Shown here: piece by piece, positions 36,127 through 45,241 of the stretch
How the letters are laid out: every line of letters starts with the position of its first letter
Position numbering within the stretch: the stretch's first letter is position 1
Source of the DNA: a gamma proteobacterium NOR5-3
Lineage (GTDB): Bacteria; Pseudomonadota; Gammaproteobacteria; Pseudomonadales; Halieaceae
Reading direction: 5' to 3'
Assembly (NCBI GenBank): GCA_000158155.1
Contig: DS999405.1
Span: 1,539,738 to 1,603,737 of the forward strand
DNA: 64,000 nucleotides
Position numbers and translations under genes: made by a program
The notes under the pieces: model-generated
What the model saw: only the letters and a program-made list of their open reading frames with translations
Database searches by the model: none
What the model was told of the DNA's origin: nothing

Positions 36127-37059
36127 TTAGTCATTTACGATACTCGCACAGGGTCCTGGAGTAAGTGGTTGATCCTGCCTGAGCGCCAGTTGTTTAACAC
36201 GACCTTCGCTCTGCAACTGATCAAACGCCGCTTGTTGCAGCATCTGTATTTGCCGGGGCGACATGCCCAGCTCGAAGCCCGAACATTCCTGGGCGCCCAG
36301 TGCGCGAGGATCAATCCCCGTGATGTTGCCGAACACCACCAGCGCCTCGAGGTAGTAGCCATAACTGCTGGCGTGGTAATGGTCGTAGGTCCAGAGGTCG
36401 ACTTTGTCCAGCTCAACGCCGTCATAGGGATTAGAGTCGGCAATTCCGTTTTGCATAGCGCGAATCCAGGCTTCACCAACGCCATTTACCGCCTGCACTG
36501 CTGATGCATCAGCAGCAAGGTCATAGCCGCTGCGAATATCCTGCGCCATGCGCTGCACAGTTTTGCCACTCCAACGGCGACCTGGAATATACACTTGATC
36601 TGCTCTCGGCCAGGTAGCAGTCAGATAAATTGCCACGTCTCGATGCTTTTCGCGCAGCACATTCGCCATCTTGGATACCTGAGAAACAAGGGCATCGGGA
36701 TTGCCCGGCTTTTGAGGATCTAACGTGCTGTAGCCATGCATCACCACCTGATCCCAGGGTTCGCTTAAGATGAGATGCAACTTATTGTCCAGGTGGAACT
36801 GGATATCGCTGCCGCCAACGGTTTCTAAGGACACCTCGTAATTCACACCTGCCTGATCGGCAAAAGACTTGAACAGCGCCGGAACTCCGCCGGTGCCCTC
36901 ACCGTTTAAATCGCGTACTGAATCAGATCGGTAGAAGCGCGCAGCTGAACCCCAGCCAAAGGTAAAACTATTGCCGATAAAGAGCACCGATGTCTGCGCG
37001 GCGGCGGCGGGCGCGATGCAAGTAAGCAAAGCAGAAAAAACGAAAGACACGGTTTTCAT
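36127..37059 (-). CDS. exported SGNH/GDSL-like hydrolase
   Basis: 310 residues. A signal peptide ends IAPAAAAQT. Block I is LFIGNSFTFG with nucleophile Ser31; a C-terminal DHYHASSYGYYL would supply Asp and His of the triad; and 'WDQVVMHGYS' resembles block III. This Gly-Asn-Ser-Phe variant is typical of an SGNH subgroup (DUF4886-like) rather than of classical GDSL lipases. It probably removes ester groups (acetyl or acyl) from a carbohydrate or peptide in the periplasm. A small frame at 37063-37236 ends four bases upstream and may be co-translated. Confidence 0.8.
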   Translation of the reverse strand: MKTVSFVFSALLTCIAPAAAAQTSVLFIGNSFTFGWGSAARFYRSDSVRDLNGEGTGGVPALFKSFADQAGVNYEVSLETVGGSDIQFHLDNKLHLILSEPWDQVVMHGYSTLDPQKPGNPDALVSQVSKMANVLREKHRDVAIYLTATWPRADQVYIPGRRWSGKTVQRMAQDIRSGYDLAADASAVQAVNGVGEAWIRAMQNGIADSNPYDGVELDKVDLWTYDHYHASSYGYYLEALVVFGNITGIDPRALGAQECSGFELGMSPRQIQMLQQAAFDQLQSEGRVKQLALRQDQPLTPGPCASIVND

Positions 37060-37062
37060 AAT

Positions 37063-37236
37063 TCACCTTTGTAGCCAGTGAGAGACAAGAACATCTGAGT
37101 AATGTGACCGGCTGTTGATGCAGCTTATGCCTAGACCCGTGGGTCCTCGGAGGACCATCGACGCGCCGAGATCTCGAAACTCCATCTCCAGGCATTCCAT
37201 AGCGGTTTTGCGAGGGTTAAGAACTTGCAGTTTCAT
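37063..37236 (-). CDS. possible small protein, 57 residues
   Basis: ATG 37236 follows GGGAG at a six-base spacing. The product begins MKLQVLNPRKTAMECLEMEF, contains 'DLGASMVLRGPTGLG' and ends VSHWLQR; it has no signal or membrane segment. Its stop lies three bases before the SGNH hydrolase ATG, whose AAGGTGA ribosome site overlaps its last codons. The good ribosome site and tight spacing argue for translation, as a leader peptide or a real small protein. I do not recognise any family, and chance is not excluded. Confidence 0.35.
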   Translation of the reverse strand: MKLQVLNPRKTAMECLEMEFRDLGASMVLRGPTGLGISCINSRSHYSDVLVSHWLQR

Positions 37237-37266
37237 ACTTGGCTCCCAATGGACTGATACCGCTTG

Positions 37267-37599
37267 TTACGCGACGCCACTAGTCGAGGCTGTGAACTTG
37301 AGACCAACAATGCCAGCTATTATCAATCCAATGCAAAAAACACGTAATGGTGACGCGGACTCGCCAAACCAAACAATACCGATTATGGCAACTCCGACAG
37401 CACCAATACCTGTCCACACCGCGTAGGAGGTACCCACCGGTAGCGATCTAATGGCTTGCGATAAAAGGGCAAAGCTAATCCAGGCTGTGACACCGAATAT
37501 CACAGAGGGCCATAGTTTCGAAAAACCGTCGGAATACTTTAAGGCTACAACCCAAGCGATTTCAAAGATTCCTGCAACAAACAACCAAAACCATGCCAT
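37267..37599 (-). CDS. sugE: SMR family exporter, SugE/Gdx type (guanidinium/quaternary ammonium)
   Basis: 110 residues, four membrane helices, from ATG 37599. Glu13 in FEIAWVVALKY is the conserved proton/substrate-coupling residue. 'SLPVGTSYAVWTGIGAVG' and 'GESASP' are nearly identical to E. coli SugE, and set it apart from EmrE. SugE/Gdx proteins export guanidinium in exchange for protons. I looked upstream for a guanidine riboswitch and could not support one. The gene is on the same strand as its neighbours with gaps of over 100 bases, so probably has its own promoter. Confidence 0.9.
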   Translation of the reverse strand: MAWFWLFVAGIFEIAWVVALKYSDGFSKLWPSVIFGVTAWISFALLSQAIRSLPVGTSYAVWTGIGAVGVAIIGIVWFGESASPLRVFCIGLIIAGIVGLKFTASTSGVA

Positions 37600-37754
37600 G
37601 TAAACTTCTCCTGGCCAAAGTACCTTCACGGCACACCTCATTCGGCTTCATTGAGATAAGTGAATGCCGAGATTCTCACCGCGAGATCGTCCCGAATCAT
37701 CCATTTATCTCGATTAAGACGTCTCGAATTCGACAAAAACATGAGTGACGCGAT

Positions 37755-38330
37755 TCACGATAGCTCGTTGACCCGTTTGCGTAAAATAGGAATAAGTTTG
37801 GCCCCGAACCAGGGGTTGCATTTTAGCCAAATGTTATTTCTTGGACTGGGGTGTGGTAGAGGCAGCACTTTTGGCCAATACTCTTGCCACGCTTTTACCG
37901 TTTCTGTCAGTGACGCTTTACTCTCCGGCAGATGATACGACTGAGCGTACCTGCCGATTACCAGAGTCAGTTCCAGCTGAGATAGCTGGTCGAGCAGTTG
38001 TTCTCTCCACGCTACGGCGCACTCAGAGCGAGGCGGAAGATCCCCTGTTTTACCGGTCCCGGGATAACAAAAGCCCATGGGTAAGATCGCTACTTTTTTC
38101 TTATCGTAAAAAGTGGCCTCTGAAACGCCCATCCAGTTTCGCAGACGATCTCCACTTGCGTCATCAAAGGGTATGCCGGTCTCGTGAGCCGCTCTTCCGG
38201 GAGCCTGACCAGCAATTAGGATTTTGGCATCAGGATCTATTTGTAGAACAGGTCGCACCCCATGCGGTAAATGCAGCGCACAGTGAGTGCAGGCGCGAAC
38301 GTTTTTCATTAATGCTGTGAACGTTGTCAT
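37755..38330 (-). CDS. uracil-DNA glycosylase superfamily protein
   Basis: 191 residues. Motif 1 is LIAGQAPGRAA (water-activating loop region), 'GIPFDDASGDRLRNWMG' (split here only as description) and the C-terminal motif 2 LPHPSPRNNIW. Two CxxC-like cysteines (ACTHC) near the N-terminus may be remnant of the Fe-S type. The group is usually annotated 'uracil-DNA glycosylase family' and its activity is often untested. It could excise uracil or other damaged bases, or be inactive. Own promoter likely; neighbours on the same strand are separated by more than 150 bases. Confidence 0.83.
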   Translation of the reverse strand: MTTFTALMKNVRACTHCALHLPHGVRPVLQIDPDAKILIAGQAPGRAAHETGIPFDDASGDRLRNWMGVSEATFYDKKKVAILPMGFCYPGTGKTGDLPPRSECAVAWREQLLDQLSQLELTLVIGRYAQSYHLPESKASLTETVKAWQEYWPKVLPLPHPSPRNNIWLKCNPWFGAKLIPILRKRVNELS

Positions 38331-38530
38331 GTCTCAGTGAGGCTCCGATAAGAACATAGAAAAGCACAGGCCGTCGATCAACGGTCTCCCGGGTTACCAG
38401 TTCTGGTTGATTCGCCTGTCACACAGCAGTAACACCATAACTTACGCATCGGGCTAGATTCGGGCGAGTCAGAAAGTGCTGCCTCGAACGATCAAGAATA
38501 CCCAATAGCTGAAGTCACCGGATGCATAGT

Positions 38531-38902
38531 TTAGACATGCTGATCAACAAGGATTGGATTTCCGTCGGGATCGACTGCGATAAAACTGGCGGGGCCGGTA
38601 GACGCTTCATCGACTTCATTTAATAGCGTCACGCCTTGAGCTTTTAATTCACGCTGTAGATCGCGAACGTCCGTGAAGGAGTCGACTTGTACAGCACTTT
38701 TGTCCCAGCCGGGGTTAAATGTGAGCATATTCTTTTCGAACATACCCTGAAAGAGGCCAATCGTGTGGTCACTGTTCCTGAGTATCAACCAATTCTGTGA
38801 CGCATCACCGCCGATGACTTTAAAGCCAAACTTTTCATAGAAGGCCCTTGAGGCTTCCAGGTCTTTGACCGCCAAGCTGATTGAGAATGCGCCGAGATCC
38901 AT
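38531..38902 (-). CDS. VOC superfamily (glyoxalase/bleomycin-resistance-like) protein
   Basis: 123 residues starting at ATG 38902, with a perfect ribosome site (AAGGAGG, five bases spacing). Paired beta-alpha-beta-beta-beta modules: '[19 protein letters not shown]' (in parts), '[18 protein letters not shown]', '[23 protein letters not shown]'. Members bind metal and act on, or sequester, small molecules; fosfomycin or bleomycin resistance cannot be claimed. A candidate integron-type recombination site lies directly upstream (38923-38986). Genes of this family are common in mobile integron cassettes. Confidence 0.83.
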   Translation of the reverse strand: MDLGAFSISLAVKDLEASRAFYEKFGFKVIGGDASQNWLILRNSDHTIGLFQGMFEKNMLTFNPGWDKSAVQVDSFTDVRDLQRELKAQGVTLLNEVDEASTGPASFIAVDPDGNPILVDQHV

Positions 38903-38922
38903 TGTCTACCTCCTTAAAAATT

Positions 38923-38986
38923 GGCTAACGCGGCACCCAGACATAGCCTTGGGCCTAGTCAGCGCTTGATGCATGAGTTGTTAGCT
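38923..38986 (-). other. attC-like recombination site, candidate integron cassette boundary
   Basis: In the gene direction, AGCTAAC (38986-38980) and GTTAGCC (38929-38923) form an inverted pair 64 bases end to end. Each matches the attC core consensus (RYYYAAC and GTTRRRY) at six of seven positions. GTTAGCC precedes the VOC start by 20 bases, and a second GTTAGTT (39246-39240) precedes the next gene upstream, as in cassettes. The 18-base stretches ending in GCGTTAG at the two sites agree at 14 positions. The inner L boxes do not pair well, so the site may be decayed. Confidence 0.4.
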
Positions 38987-39007
38987 GTACGTATCGCAGG
39001 CGTCAAT

Positions 39008-39223
39008 TTATTTCCAACCATAGACCCAAGTGCCCTCATTTTTTAACTCTTGCCAATCTATCGCAACAGAGCGCTTTGACAGCACAGCCTCGATGCAACA
39101 TGAAACAACAACACCGTCTTCGTCATACTCAACTTCAGAGACTATAAAGTGTTTTTCCTTGTTCGCTGGGTTGACCGCAGACCACTTACTGTTGAGCAAT
39201 TTCTTTGGGTTAATTTGATTCAT
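39008..39223 (-). CDS. TIGR02450 family small Trp-rich protein
   Basis: 71 residues. The start MNQINPKKLLNSKWSAV, the middle 'NKEKHFIVSEVEY', and 'DWQELKNEGTWVYGWK' at the end are the TIGR02450 hallmarks with three conserved tryptophans. Function is unknown; the proteins are cytoplasmic and small. Flanked on both sides by GCGTTAG-type sequences, it may be an integron cassette gene. The family occurs both on chromosomes and, as I recall, in cassette arrays, so the family alone is not decisive. Confidence 0.85.
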   Translation of the reverse strand: MNQINPKKLLNSKWSAVNPANKEKHFIVSEVEYDEDGVVVSCCIEAVLSKRSVAIDWQELKNEGTWVYGWK

Positions 39224-39456
39224 GAGAGTTCGACTCGGTAACTAACGCTGGACACAGCCAATTGTTTGCGGTGACGGTGAGGCACCCAGAGCTAACCGTT
39301 TAAGATTATAAGCAGCCTACCAGCTCCTCCGTGGCTTCACATGACTTAAAAATCACCGCAGCCCTTTAACGCCCCCTTGATCTAACGCAAGTGAAAACGG
39401 AGTCAGGCTGCTTACCATAAGCGGATTCAGTGACACTGTGAACACAGGAGTAACGC

Positions 39457-39762
39457 GTGACGACTTTGGGATACAAACGTATGGCGGGTACGTCTGCGGT
39501 ATTTTTAAGAGAGGACTATGACGGGCCATCGCCGGTGGAGCGGGATGGCATGGTTTGGCAGGCGCAAGAACTGCATCTCAATGAGGTGCCCGCAGCGCTC
39601 AACCCTTTGGATGCCATGGCCAATGTCTTAGCCCTGGAGGGACTGGAGGACTATGACCCCGCGACTCATGGTGACCTGCGATTGGTCAGCTCCATAGGTG
39701 AGCACTTTGTATACCTGGAGCCGATTCGCGGCTGGGTGCAATTAGAGGATGCGCCTGCCTGA
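39457..39762 (+). CDS. conserved hypothetical protein, 101 residues
   Basis: GTG 39457 follows AGGAG at six bases, supporting translation. The product starts MTTLGYKRMAGTSAVFLRED and ends PIRGWVQLEDAPA; it is acidic, without signal or membrane segment. I do not recognise a family. Its orientation opposes the cassette-like genes to the left and converges with mipA. The 233 bases upstream contain the second GTTAG core-like site and otherwise nothing I can identify. Confidence 0.65.
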   Translation: MTTLGYKRMAGTSAVFLREDYDGPSPVERDGMVWQAQELHLNEVPAALNPLDAMANVLALEGLEDYDPATHGDLRLVSSIGEHFVYLEPIRGWVQLEDAPA

Positions 39763-39785
39763 CAAACCGCGCCTGCGAGCAACGA

Positions 39786-40646
39786 TTAAAACGATCGAGT
39801 CACGGCAGTAAGAAAGAAGAACTGGGTCTCATCGACCACGATGGGGCTATCCGCTGCATTATCAATGAGCTGACTACCTCGCAAAATTGCGGTGAAGCGC
39901 CACTTACTCTTTTTGATCGGCAAACTGATCAGGCCCTGCAGTCCTAAGCGTTCTACGCCGGCGTCCGCGTCGTAGGCGGGCAATCCCGTCTCTATGGAAT
40001 CCTCGGGAGAAACCCCGAAAAATGCGTCTTTGTAGGTGGAATCGCCAAAGCGCAGCACCGGCCCGAAGGCATAAAAGCCCGATCCAGTGCCCACACGACC
40101 GCGCCATGATAGATTTAGGTCCAAATAGGCACCCTCGTGCCCCGAGCCCACATCCTGGGCGAATACCGCCGAAGCGGCCCAACGCCTGCCGCCCGTCTCC
40201 AGCAGCAACCGCGCTTCTGTAGAAATGCCTATCTCATCAAGACCCTCGATGGAGTCATCGCGCACGTTAAACCCCGGCGCAATAGACGCGCCCACATTAA
40301 AAAAGCGGCCACTGGTCCTATCTCGCTCTCGGTAAGCGTAGCCACCGACACCCTGAGGCACGTTGGCAAAAAAACGTGTGCCTTTCTCGTCAAAATACCG
40401 CAGCTCGACGTAAGGAATAACCCGCGTGTTGTACTCGTCGCTTCCCACAAAGGTAGGGTTGGCAATAAAGCCGGCACCAAACTGGTTGCGCCACCCGGGC
40501 TTGGGGGCTCCGGCAGCGCTGGGCAAACCGGCGGTCGCGGCAACGGCAGCCGCATCGGCTTGGGCATCGGTCTGTGCATTGACCTGCAGCGCTGTGAACA
40601 GCAAAGACAACGTCGCCAAAAGCGACAAACGCAGCGTCAGTTTCAT
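39786..40646 (-). CDS. MipA/OmpV family outer-membrane protein
   Basis: 286 residues from ATG 40646; a signal peptide ends ALQVNAQ. The mature part has the OmpV pattern: 'FGAGFIANPTFVGSDEYNTR', 'VIPYVELRYFDEKG', alternating barrel strands 'GAYLDLNLSWRGRVG', and the terminal strand 'DETQFFFLTAVTRSF' ending in Phe, which is the BAM recognition signal. Members are outer-membrane barrels; MipA scaffolds murein enzymes in E. coli, while others are stress-related or act as porins. Divergent from the third propeller gene with 174 bases between. Confidence 0.85.
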   Translation of the reverse strand: MKLTLRLSLLATLSLLFTALQVNAQTDAQADAAAVAATAGLPSAAGAPKPGWRNQFGAGFIANPTFVGSDEYNTRVIPYVELRYFDEKGTRFFANVPQGVGGYAYRERDRTSGRFFNVGASIAPGFNVRDDSIEGLDEIGISTEARLLLETGGRRWAASAVFAQDVGSGHEGAYLDLNLSWRGRVGTGSGFYAFGPVLRFGDSTYKDAFFGVSPEDSIETGLPAYDADAGVERLGLQGLISLPIKKSKWRFTAILRGSQLIDNAADSPIVVDETQFFFLTAVTRSF

Positions 40647-40820
40647 AGCAAAAAGCACCAAATTTACGGCTGGAGCTTAATGTACTGCGAACAGAGGCTT
40701 GTGGATCACGTAGCCAGGTAAAACGCCGCTGCCTTACTGACCCGCAGACTTCTAGTGAAGGCGCGATGAAAAAATTGTAGTCTAGCTAACTTACAGTCAA
40801 TCGAACGGAACTCTTCATCG

Positions 40821-43800
40821 ATGAAAAAGCACCCGTTAATCGCGCTGGTTTTCAGTAGCCTTCTCCTGTCCGTCGCGACAACAGCCAACGCCCTCGACTC
40901 CTATCTTTTTTCTGGCATGCAGGCGCGCAACATCGGTCCTGCAGGCATGTCCGGACGGGTCAGTGCGGTGGCCTCCGTTGCATCGAACCCAAAAATCATC
41001 GTGGTGGGTGCGGCCTCTGGGGGTGTCTGGCGCTCGGACAACGGTGGACTCACCTGGACGCCCCTCTTTGACGACCAGCCGGTAAATTCTGTGGGCGCCG
41101 TAGCCATAAACCAGACTTACCCGGACATCCTATGGATTGGCACCGGCGAAGGCGCGACGCGTAACTCTACATCCATTGGTGATGGCATGTACCGCTCAAC
41201 CGATGGCGGACGCACCTGGGTCAAGGCGGGACTGGAAGGCACCGAGCGTATTAACAGGATCGCGCTGCACCCCACCGACCCGGATATCGCCTATGTCTCG
41301 GCGTTAGGCTCGCTGTGGAACGATGGTGGAGATCGCGGCGTTTACAAAACGACTGACGGCGGCAAAAGCTGGACCGCCATCCTTAGCGGACCTAACGAGC
41401 GAACCGGCGCTACCGACATCAAAATGGACCCAAGCAATCCCAACAAGCTGTTTGCATCCTTATGGCAGTTTCGACGCTGGCCCTACCGCTTTGAAAGCGG
41501 CGGACCTGGCTCGGGCCTGTATCGCTCCCTGGATGGCGGCGATAGCTGGAATCAGCTGACTGAAGAAGACGGCATACCCGAGGGCGACCTGGGCCGATCT
41601 GTATTTGCCATCGCACCGAGCGATCCCCAGCGGGTTTACGCTTTGGTCGAGGCGGAAGATTCGGCGCTGATTCGCTCCGACGATGGCGGTACGAGCTGGC
41701 ACACGGTAAACGATGAAACCAACATCACTATCCGGCCCTTTTATTACACACTGCTGGATGTGGATCCGAAGGACCCGGACACGGTTTACAACGTTGAAAG
41801 CCGCGTTCGCCGCTCTATCGATGGCGGGAAAACCTTCAACTACATCGACGCCATCGACTGCTGTAAGCCCGGCGAGACTGTTCACATTGATACTCACACC
41901 TGGTGGATCAATCCTGCTGACCCCAAGCACATGATCTCGGGCAACGATGGCGGCATCGCTATCACGCACGATGGCGGTGATACCTGGCGCTTTGCAGAAA
42001 ACCTGCCTCTGGCGCAGTTCTATCATGTGGCGGTAGATAACGCGCACCCCTACCATGTTTACGGCGGCCTGCAGGACAACGGTTCCTGGCGGGGCGCTGC
42101 GGAGACCTTTGATGTGGGCGGAATCCGCACGCTACACTGGCAGGAAGTCGGCTTTGGTGATGGCTTTGATACGGTTCCCGACCCAGAGATTCCCGATACC
42201 GGCTATGCCATGAGCCAGGGCGGGCAACTCTCACGCTGGGACCTCCGTACCGGAGAGCAGCGATTAATACGTCCGCAGCCACCGACTCTTGCAACGGATC
42301 TGCGTTTTAACTGGTCCTCAGGATTTGCCATCGACCCCTTCGATGCGGCCACCATTTACTACGGCAGCCAGTTTTTGCACAAATCCACAGACCGCGGTCT
42401 TAACTGGAGCGTCATCAGCGAAGACCTGACTACCAACAATGCCGACTGGCAGGGCTTTAGAACATCGGGCGGCATAACGCTGGATGTGACCGCGGCCGAA
42501 AACTTCACCACCATCATCGCCGTAGCGCCCTCAAAGCTCGCTCAAGGCGTGATCTGGGTGGGCACAGATGATGGGCGCATTCACGTCACGCAAGATGGTG
42601 GCGAGAGCTGGAGCAGCGTCGAGGGTAAAGTGCGCGGTGTACCCAAGCACACCTGGGTTCCCATGATTTACCCGAGCCCCCATGACCCCGGCACTGCCTA
42701 CGTGGTCTTCGACAACCATCGTCGCGGCGACTTTACACCGTATGTTTACCGCACAGAAAACTATGGCAAAAAATGGGTAAGCCTGGCTGACGCATCAGTG
42801 AAAGGCTACGCCCTGTCGGTTTTACAGGACCCGAAAGATCCGGAGCTGCTGTGGCTTGGAACAGAGTTTGGTCTCTTTGTCAGCCTCAACGGCGGCGAGG
42901 ACTGGAACAAATACACCGCGGGCGTACCCACGTCGTCGGTGATGGACCTGGCGTTTCAGGAGCGTGAAAACGATCTGGTGATCGGGACCCACGGCCGCAG
43001 CATCTTTGTACTGGATGACATATCGCCGCTTCGTGGACTGGGTGCAAAGGATTTTGAGGACCGCTTTACGCTGCTTGGCGCGACCGACGGCCAGCAGTAT
43101 GACAGCAACCCCGTGATAGGCAGCCGATTCTGGGGCAACGGAGAATATGTTGCAGACAACGAAGCCTACGGCGTGATGCTGAGCTTTATCGCCGCCGGCG
43201 ATGACCTCAAGCACCCTGACATGGACACCGAAAAAGCGCGTAAAGCCAGGCTGCGTAGCACCTCAACTAAGAATGCAGGTACAGAGGCATCGCAGGAGAG
43301 CAGTAACAAGCCTCCCCGGGCCACCATCACTGTCTCTGATGAGGACGGCGCGCATATTAGAACCTTCACCGCTGACGTTCACCAGGGCATCAATCGCGTA
43401 GTCTGGAACCTGCGCCGGGACGGCCTTCCGCCTCTGCCGGGAGACAAGAAAAGCCCGGACGCGGATTTGCCCGATGGCATCGAGGTCATCCCCGGCACCT
43501 ACTCGATCAGCGTAGCTTTTGATGGCCAGGAGCAGTCACTGCAGGCGCGCGTGCTGGCTGATCCACGCATCGACGTCTCCATGGCGTCCATGCGAGCGAA
43601 CCAAAACATGCAGTTGGAGCTGCAAACCCTGCAAGCTACGGCTAACCACGCGCTGGCACAGATCGTCACTGCGCGGCGAGACCTTGGCACCATCGAGACG
43701 ATGATCGAGCAAGCCAGCGACCCCGACAAACATGCCGCATTAAAGGAACAGGTAGAGGCCAGCAAGGAAACACTCACCGCATTGGAAGCGCTGCTGCGCA

Positions 43801-44084
43801 ACCCCAAAGACACCAAAGGCCGCCCCTATACCGATGATCTGGCGCTCAACACCTTAAGCAGAGCAAAGCAGTTCCTCACCACCACCTATCAGGCACCCAG
43901 CCCCACCGCCAAAACTTTTGCCGAGCTTGCAAAGGTGCGCATCAGCGATGCGGTATCAGCCGTAAATGACTACCTCAGTGGCGATTTCCAGCAATTGCGT
44001 ACGGCGTTCGCACAAAGTGCGCTGGGACTACTGTCACAGGAGCCCGTACCTCTGAAGCCGGGATCACCGGCGGACCGATCATGA
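40821..44084 (+). CDS. secreted Asp-box (BNR/VPS10-like) beta-propeller protein
   Basis: 1,087 residues. A signal peptide (LIALVFSSLLLSVATTANA) is followed by 'MQARNIGPAGMSGRVSAV', then Asp-box blades: RSDNGGLTW, RSTDGGRTW, KTTDGGKSW, RSLDGGDSW, RSDDGGTSW, RSIDGGKTF, THDGGDTW, KSTDRGLNW, VTQDGGESW, RTENYGKKW. 'TPYVYRTENYGKKW' and 'LGTEFGLFVSLNGGEDW' resemble the copy at the left edge (1-2557), making these two a subgroup. An Ig-like 'IPGTYSISVAFDG' and a helical C-terminal domain follow. The stop overlaps the start of the M14 deacylase gene as ATGA, tying the propeller to an amide or peptide-cleaving enzyme. I see no catalytic residues. Confidence 0.9.
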   Translation: MKKHPLIALVFSSLLLSVATTANALDSYLFSGMQARNIGPAGMSGRVSAVASVASNPKIIVVGAASGGVWRSDNGGLTWTPLFDDQPVNSVGAVAINQTYPDILWIGTGEGATRNSTSIGDGMYRSTDGGRTWVKAGLEGTERINRIALHPTDPDIAYVSALGSLWNDGGDRGVYKTTDGGKSWTAILSGPNERTGATDIKMDPSNPNKLFASLWQFRRWPYRFESGGPGSGLYRSLDGGDSWNQLTEEDGIPEGDLGRSVFAIAPSDPQRVYALVEAEDSALIRSDDGGTSWHTVNDETNITIRPFYYTLLDVDPKDPDTVYNVESRVRRSIDGGKTFNYIDAIDCCKPGETVHIDTHTWWINPADPKHMISGNDGGIAITHDGGDTWRFAENLPLAQFYHVAVDNAHPYHVYGGLQDNGSWRGAAETFDVGGIRTLHWQEVGFGDGFDTVPDPEIPDTGYAMSQGGQLSRWDLRTGEQRLIRPQPPTLATDLRFNWSSGFAIDPFDAATIYYGSQFLHKSTDRGLNWSVISEDLTTNNADWQGFRTSGGITLDVTAAENFTTIIAVAPSKLAQGVIWVGTDDGRIHVTQDGGESWSSVEGKVRGVPKHTWVPMIYPSPHDPGTAYVVFDNHRRGDFTPYVYRTENYGKKWVSLADASVKGYALSVLQDPKDPELLWLGTEFGLFVSLNGGEDWNKYTAGVPTSSVMDLAFQERENDLVIGTHGRSIFVLDDISPLRGLGAKDFEDRFTLLGATDGQQYDSNPVIGSRFWGNGEYVADNEAYGVMLSFIAAGDDLKHPDMDTEKARKARLRSTSTKNAGTEASQESSNKPPRATITVSDEDGAHIRTFTADVHQGINRVVWNLRRDGLPPLPGDKKSPDADLPDGIEVIPGTYSISVAFDGQEQSLQARVLADPRIDVSMASMRANQNMQLELQTLQATANHALAQIVTARRDLGTIETMIEQASDPDKHAALKEQVEASKETLTALEALLRNPKDTKGRPYTDDLALNTLSRAKQFLTTTYQAPSPTAKTFAELAKVRISDAVSAVNDYLSGDFQQLRTAFAQSALGLLSQEPVPLKPGSPADRS

Positions 44085-45130
44085 CACCGCTTATCCGGGT
44101 TTTCTTTTTACTGTTTTTCAGCGCAGCGACCCTCGCTGCAGACGCTGACAACTTTACGGTGGGCGGCATCAATGCGAACCGCGGTGAGCTGGTGTCGGGG
44201 TTCATCACCGTTCCTAAGGGCATGGATGAAGGTAGCGAGATACCTGTGACCATCGCACATGGCGCCAACGATGGACCGGTACTGGCACTCATAGCGGGAA
44301 CCCACGGCTACGAGTACCCCCCGATCACTGCCTTACAGGCAGTGCGATCGGAGCTGGACCCCACGACCCTCAGCGGCACAATTATCATGGTGCATATCGC
44401 CAACATGCCATCGTTTTTGGGGCGCACAATTTACTACAGCCCCGGAGATGGCAAAAACCTGAATCGTATGTATCCCGGCGACCCCGACGGTAGTATCAGT
44501 GAGCGCATCGCTCATCTCATCACCACCGAGGTTATTGACCAGGCAGACTACCTGGTGGACCTGCACGGGGGAGACGGCAACGAGGCCCTGCGCCCTTATG
44601 TGTATATGCCCGTCACGGGTGACGCTGCCTTTGACACAAAGATACAGGGCATGGCGGTGGCCTTTGGGCTTGATCATATTGTGATGGACACAGGCCCTCA
44701 ACATGCCTCCGGTCCGTCACTGTTTACCGATCAAACTGCACTGGAGCGCGGCATCCCGGCCATCACTACAGAGACAGGCCAATCTGGATCGAATGATCCC
44801 TACTGGGTAGAACTGGCAGAAGCCGGGGTATGGAACGTGCTGCGACACCTGGACATGATCCCGGGCGATGAGATCGCAAACTCAGGCGTCACCTGGTTAA
44901 GCGACTACAAAGTTGTCAGTAGCCCGCAATCGGGAATTTTTCGAGCGGTGACCCGAGATGGCTATGCGGTAACCGAGGGCGCGATACTGGGGGTGCTAGT
45001 CGACTTCTTCGGCAACGAGCTCACCAAGATACGTGCTCCATTTTCTGGCGTAGTGAACTACGTGATCAGTACTCCGCCGGTGAGTGCCGGTGAGCCTGTT
45101 GCGATGATCAGCAAAATCCACGGGCAATAA
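44081..45130 (+). CDS. exported M14-type deacylase (succinylglutamate desuccinylase/aspartoacylase family)
   Basis: 349 residues. A signal peptide ends TLAADA. Zn ligands His75 and Glu78 in GTHGYEYP and His162 in DLHGGD; the catalytic Glu231 in TTETGQSG. 'NLNRMYPGDPDGS' matches the substrate loop of the AstE/AspA group. A C-terminal beta domain with 'IRAPFSGVVNYV' resembles a biotinyl-like fold. It would hydrolyse an N-acyl amino acid or a peptide end in the periplasm. Translation is coupled to the propeller (ATGA), and the amidase gene starts 111 bases downstream on the same strand. Confidence 0.88.
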   Translation: MTPLIRVFFLLFFSAATLAADADNFTVGGINANRGELVSGFITVPKGMDEGSEIPVTIAHGANDGPVLALIAGTHGYEYPPITALQAVRSELDPTTLSGTIIMVHIANMPSFLGRTIYYSPGDGKNLNRMYPGDPDGSISERIAHLITTEVIDQADYLVDLHGGDGNEALRPYVYMPVTGDAAFDTKIQGMAVAFGLDHIVMDTGPQHASGPSLFTDQTALERGIPAITTETGQSGSNDPYWVELAEAGVWNVLRHLDMIPGDEIANSGVTWLSDYKVVSSPQSGIFRAVTRDGYAVTEGAILGVLVDFFGNELTKIRAPFSGVVNYVISTPPVSAGEPVAMISKIHGQ

Positions 45131-45228
45131 AAACGCAATTACCAGCCCTGCAGACGCGGCTTGCCGCCCGCAGTGGCTGACCCCATTGTCCCTAACAACC
45201 AACACAACGTTTACGCCCATCGCTTAAA

Positions 45229-45240
45229 ACAGGTACCTGT
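45229..45240. promoter_or_regulatory. 12-bp perfect palindrome ending just before the amidase start
   Basis: ACAGGTACCTGT occupies 45229-45240, one base before ATG 45242, and overlaps the AGG that would act as the ribosome site. It could be an operator or an RNA hairpin that hides the ribosome site. No regulator is known. Confidence 0.4.
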
Positions 45241-45241
45241 C

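Noticed and set aside
37600-37700. A guanidine riboswitch upstream of sugE
   Set aside because: I could not find the conserved ACGR loops or paired hairpins of known guanidine riboswitch classes.
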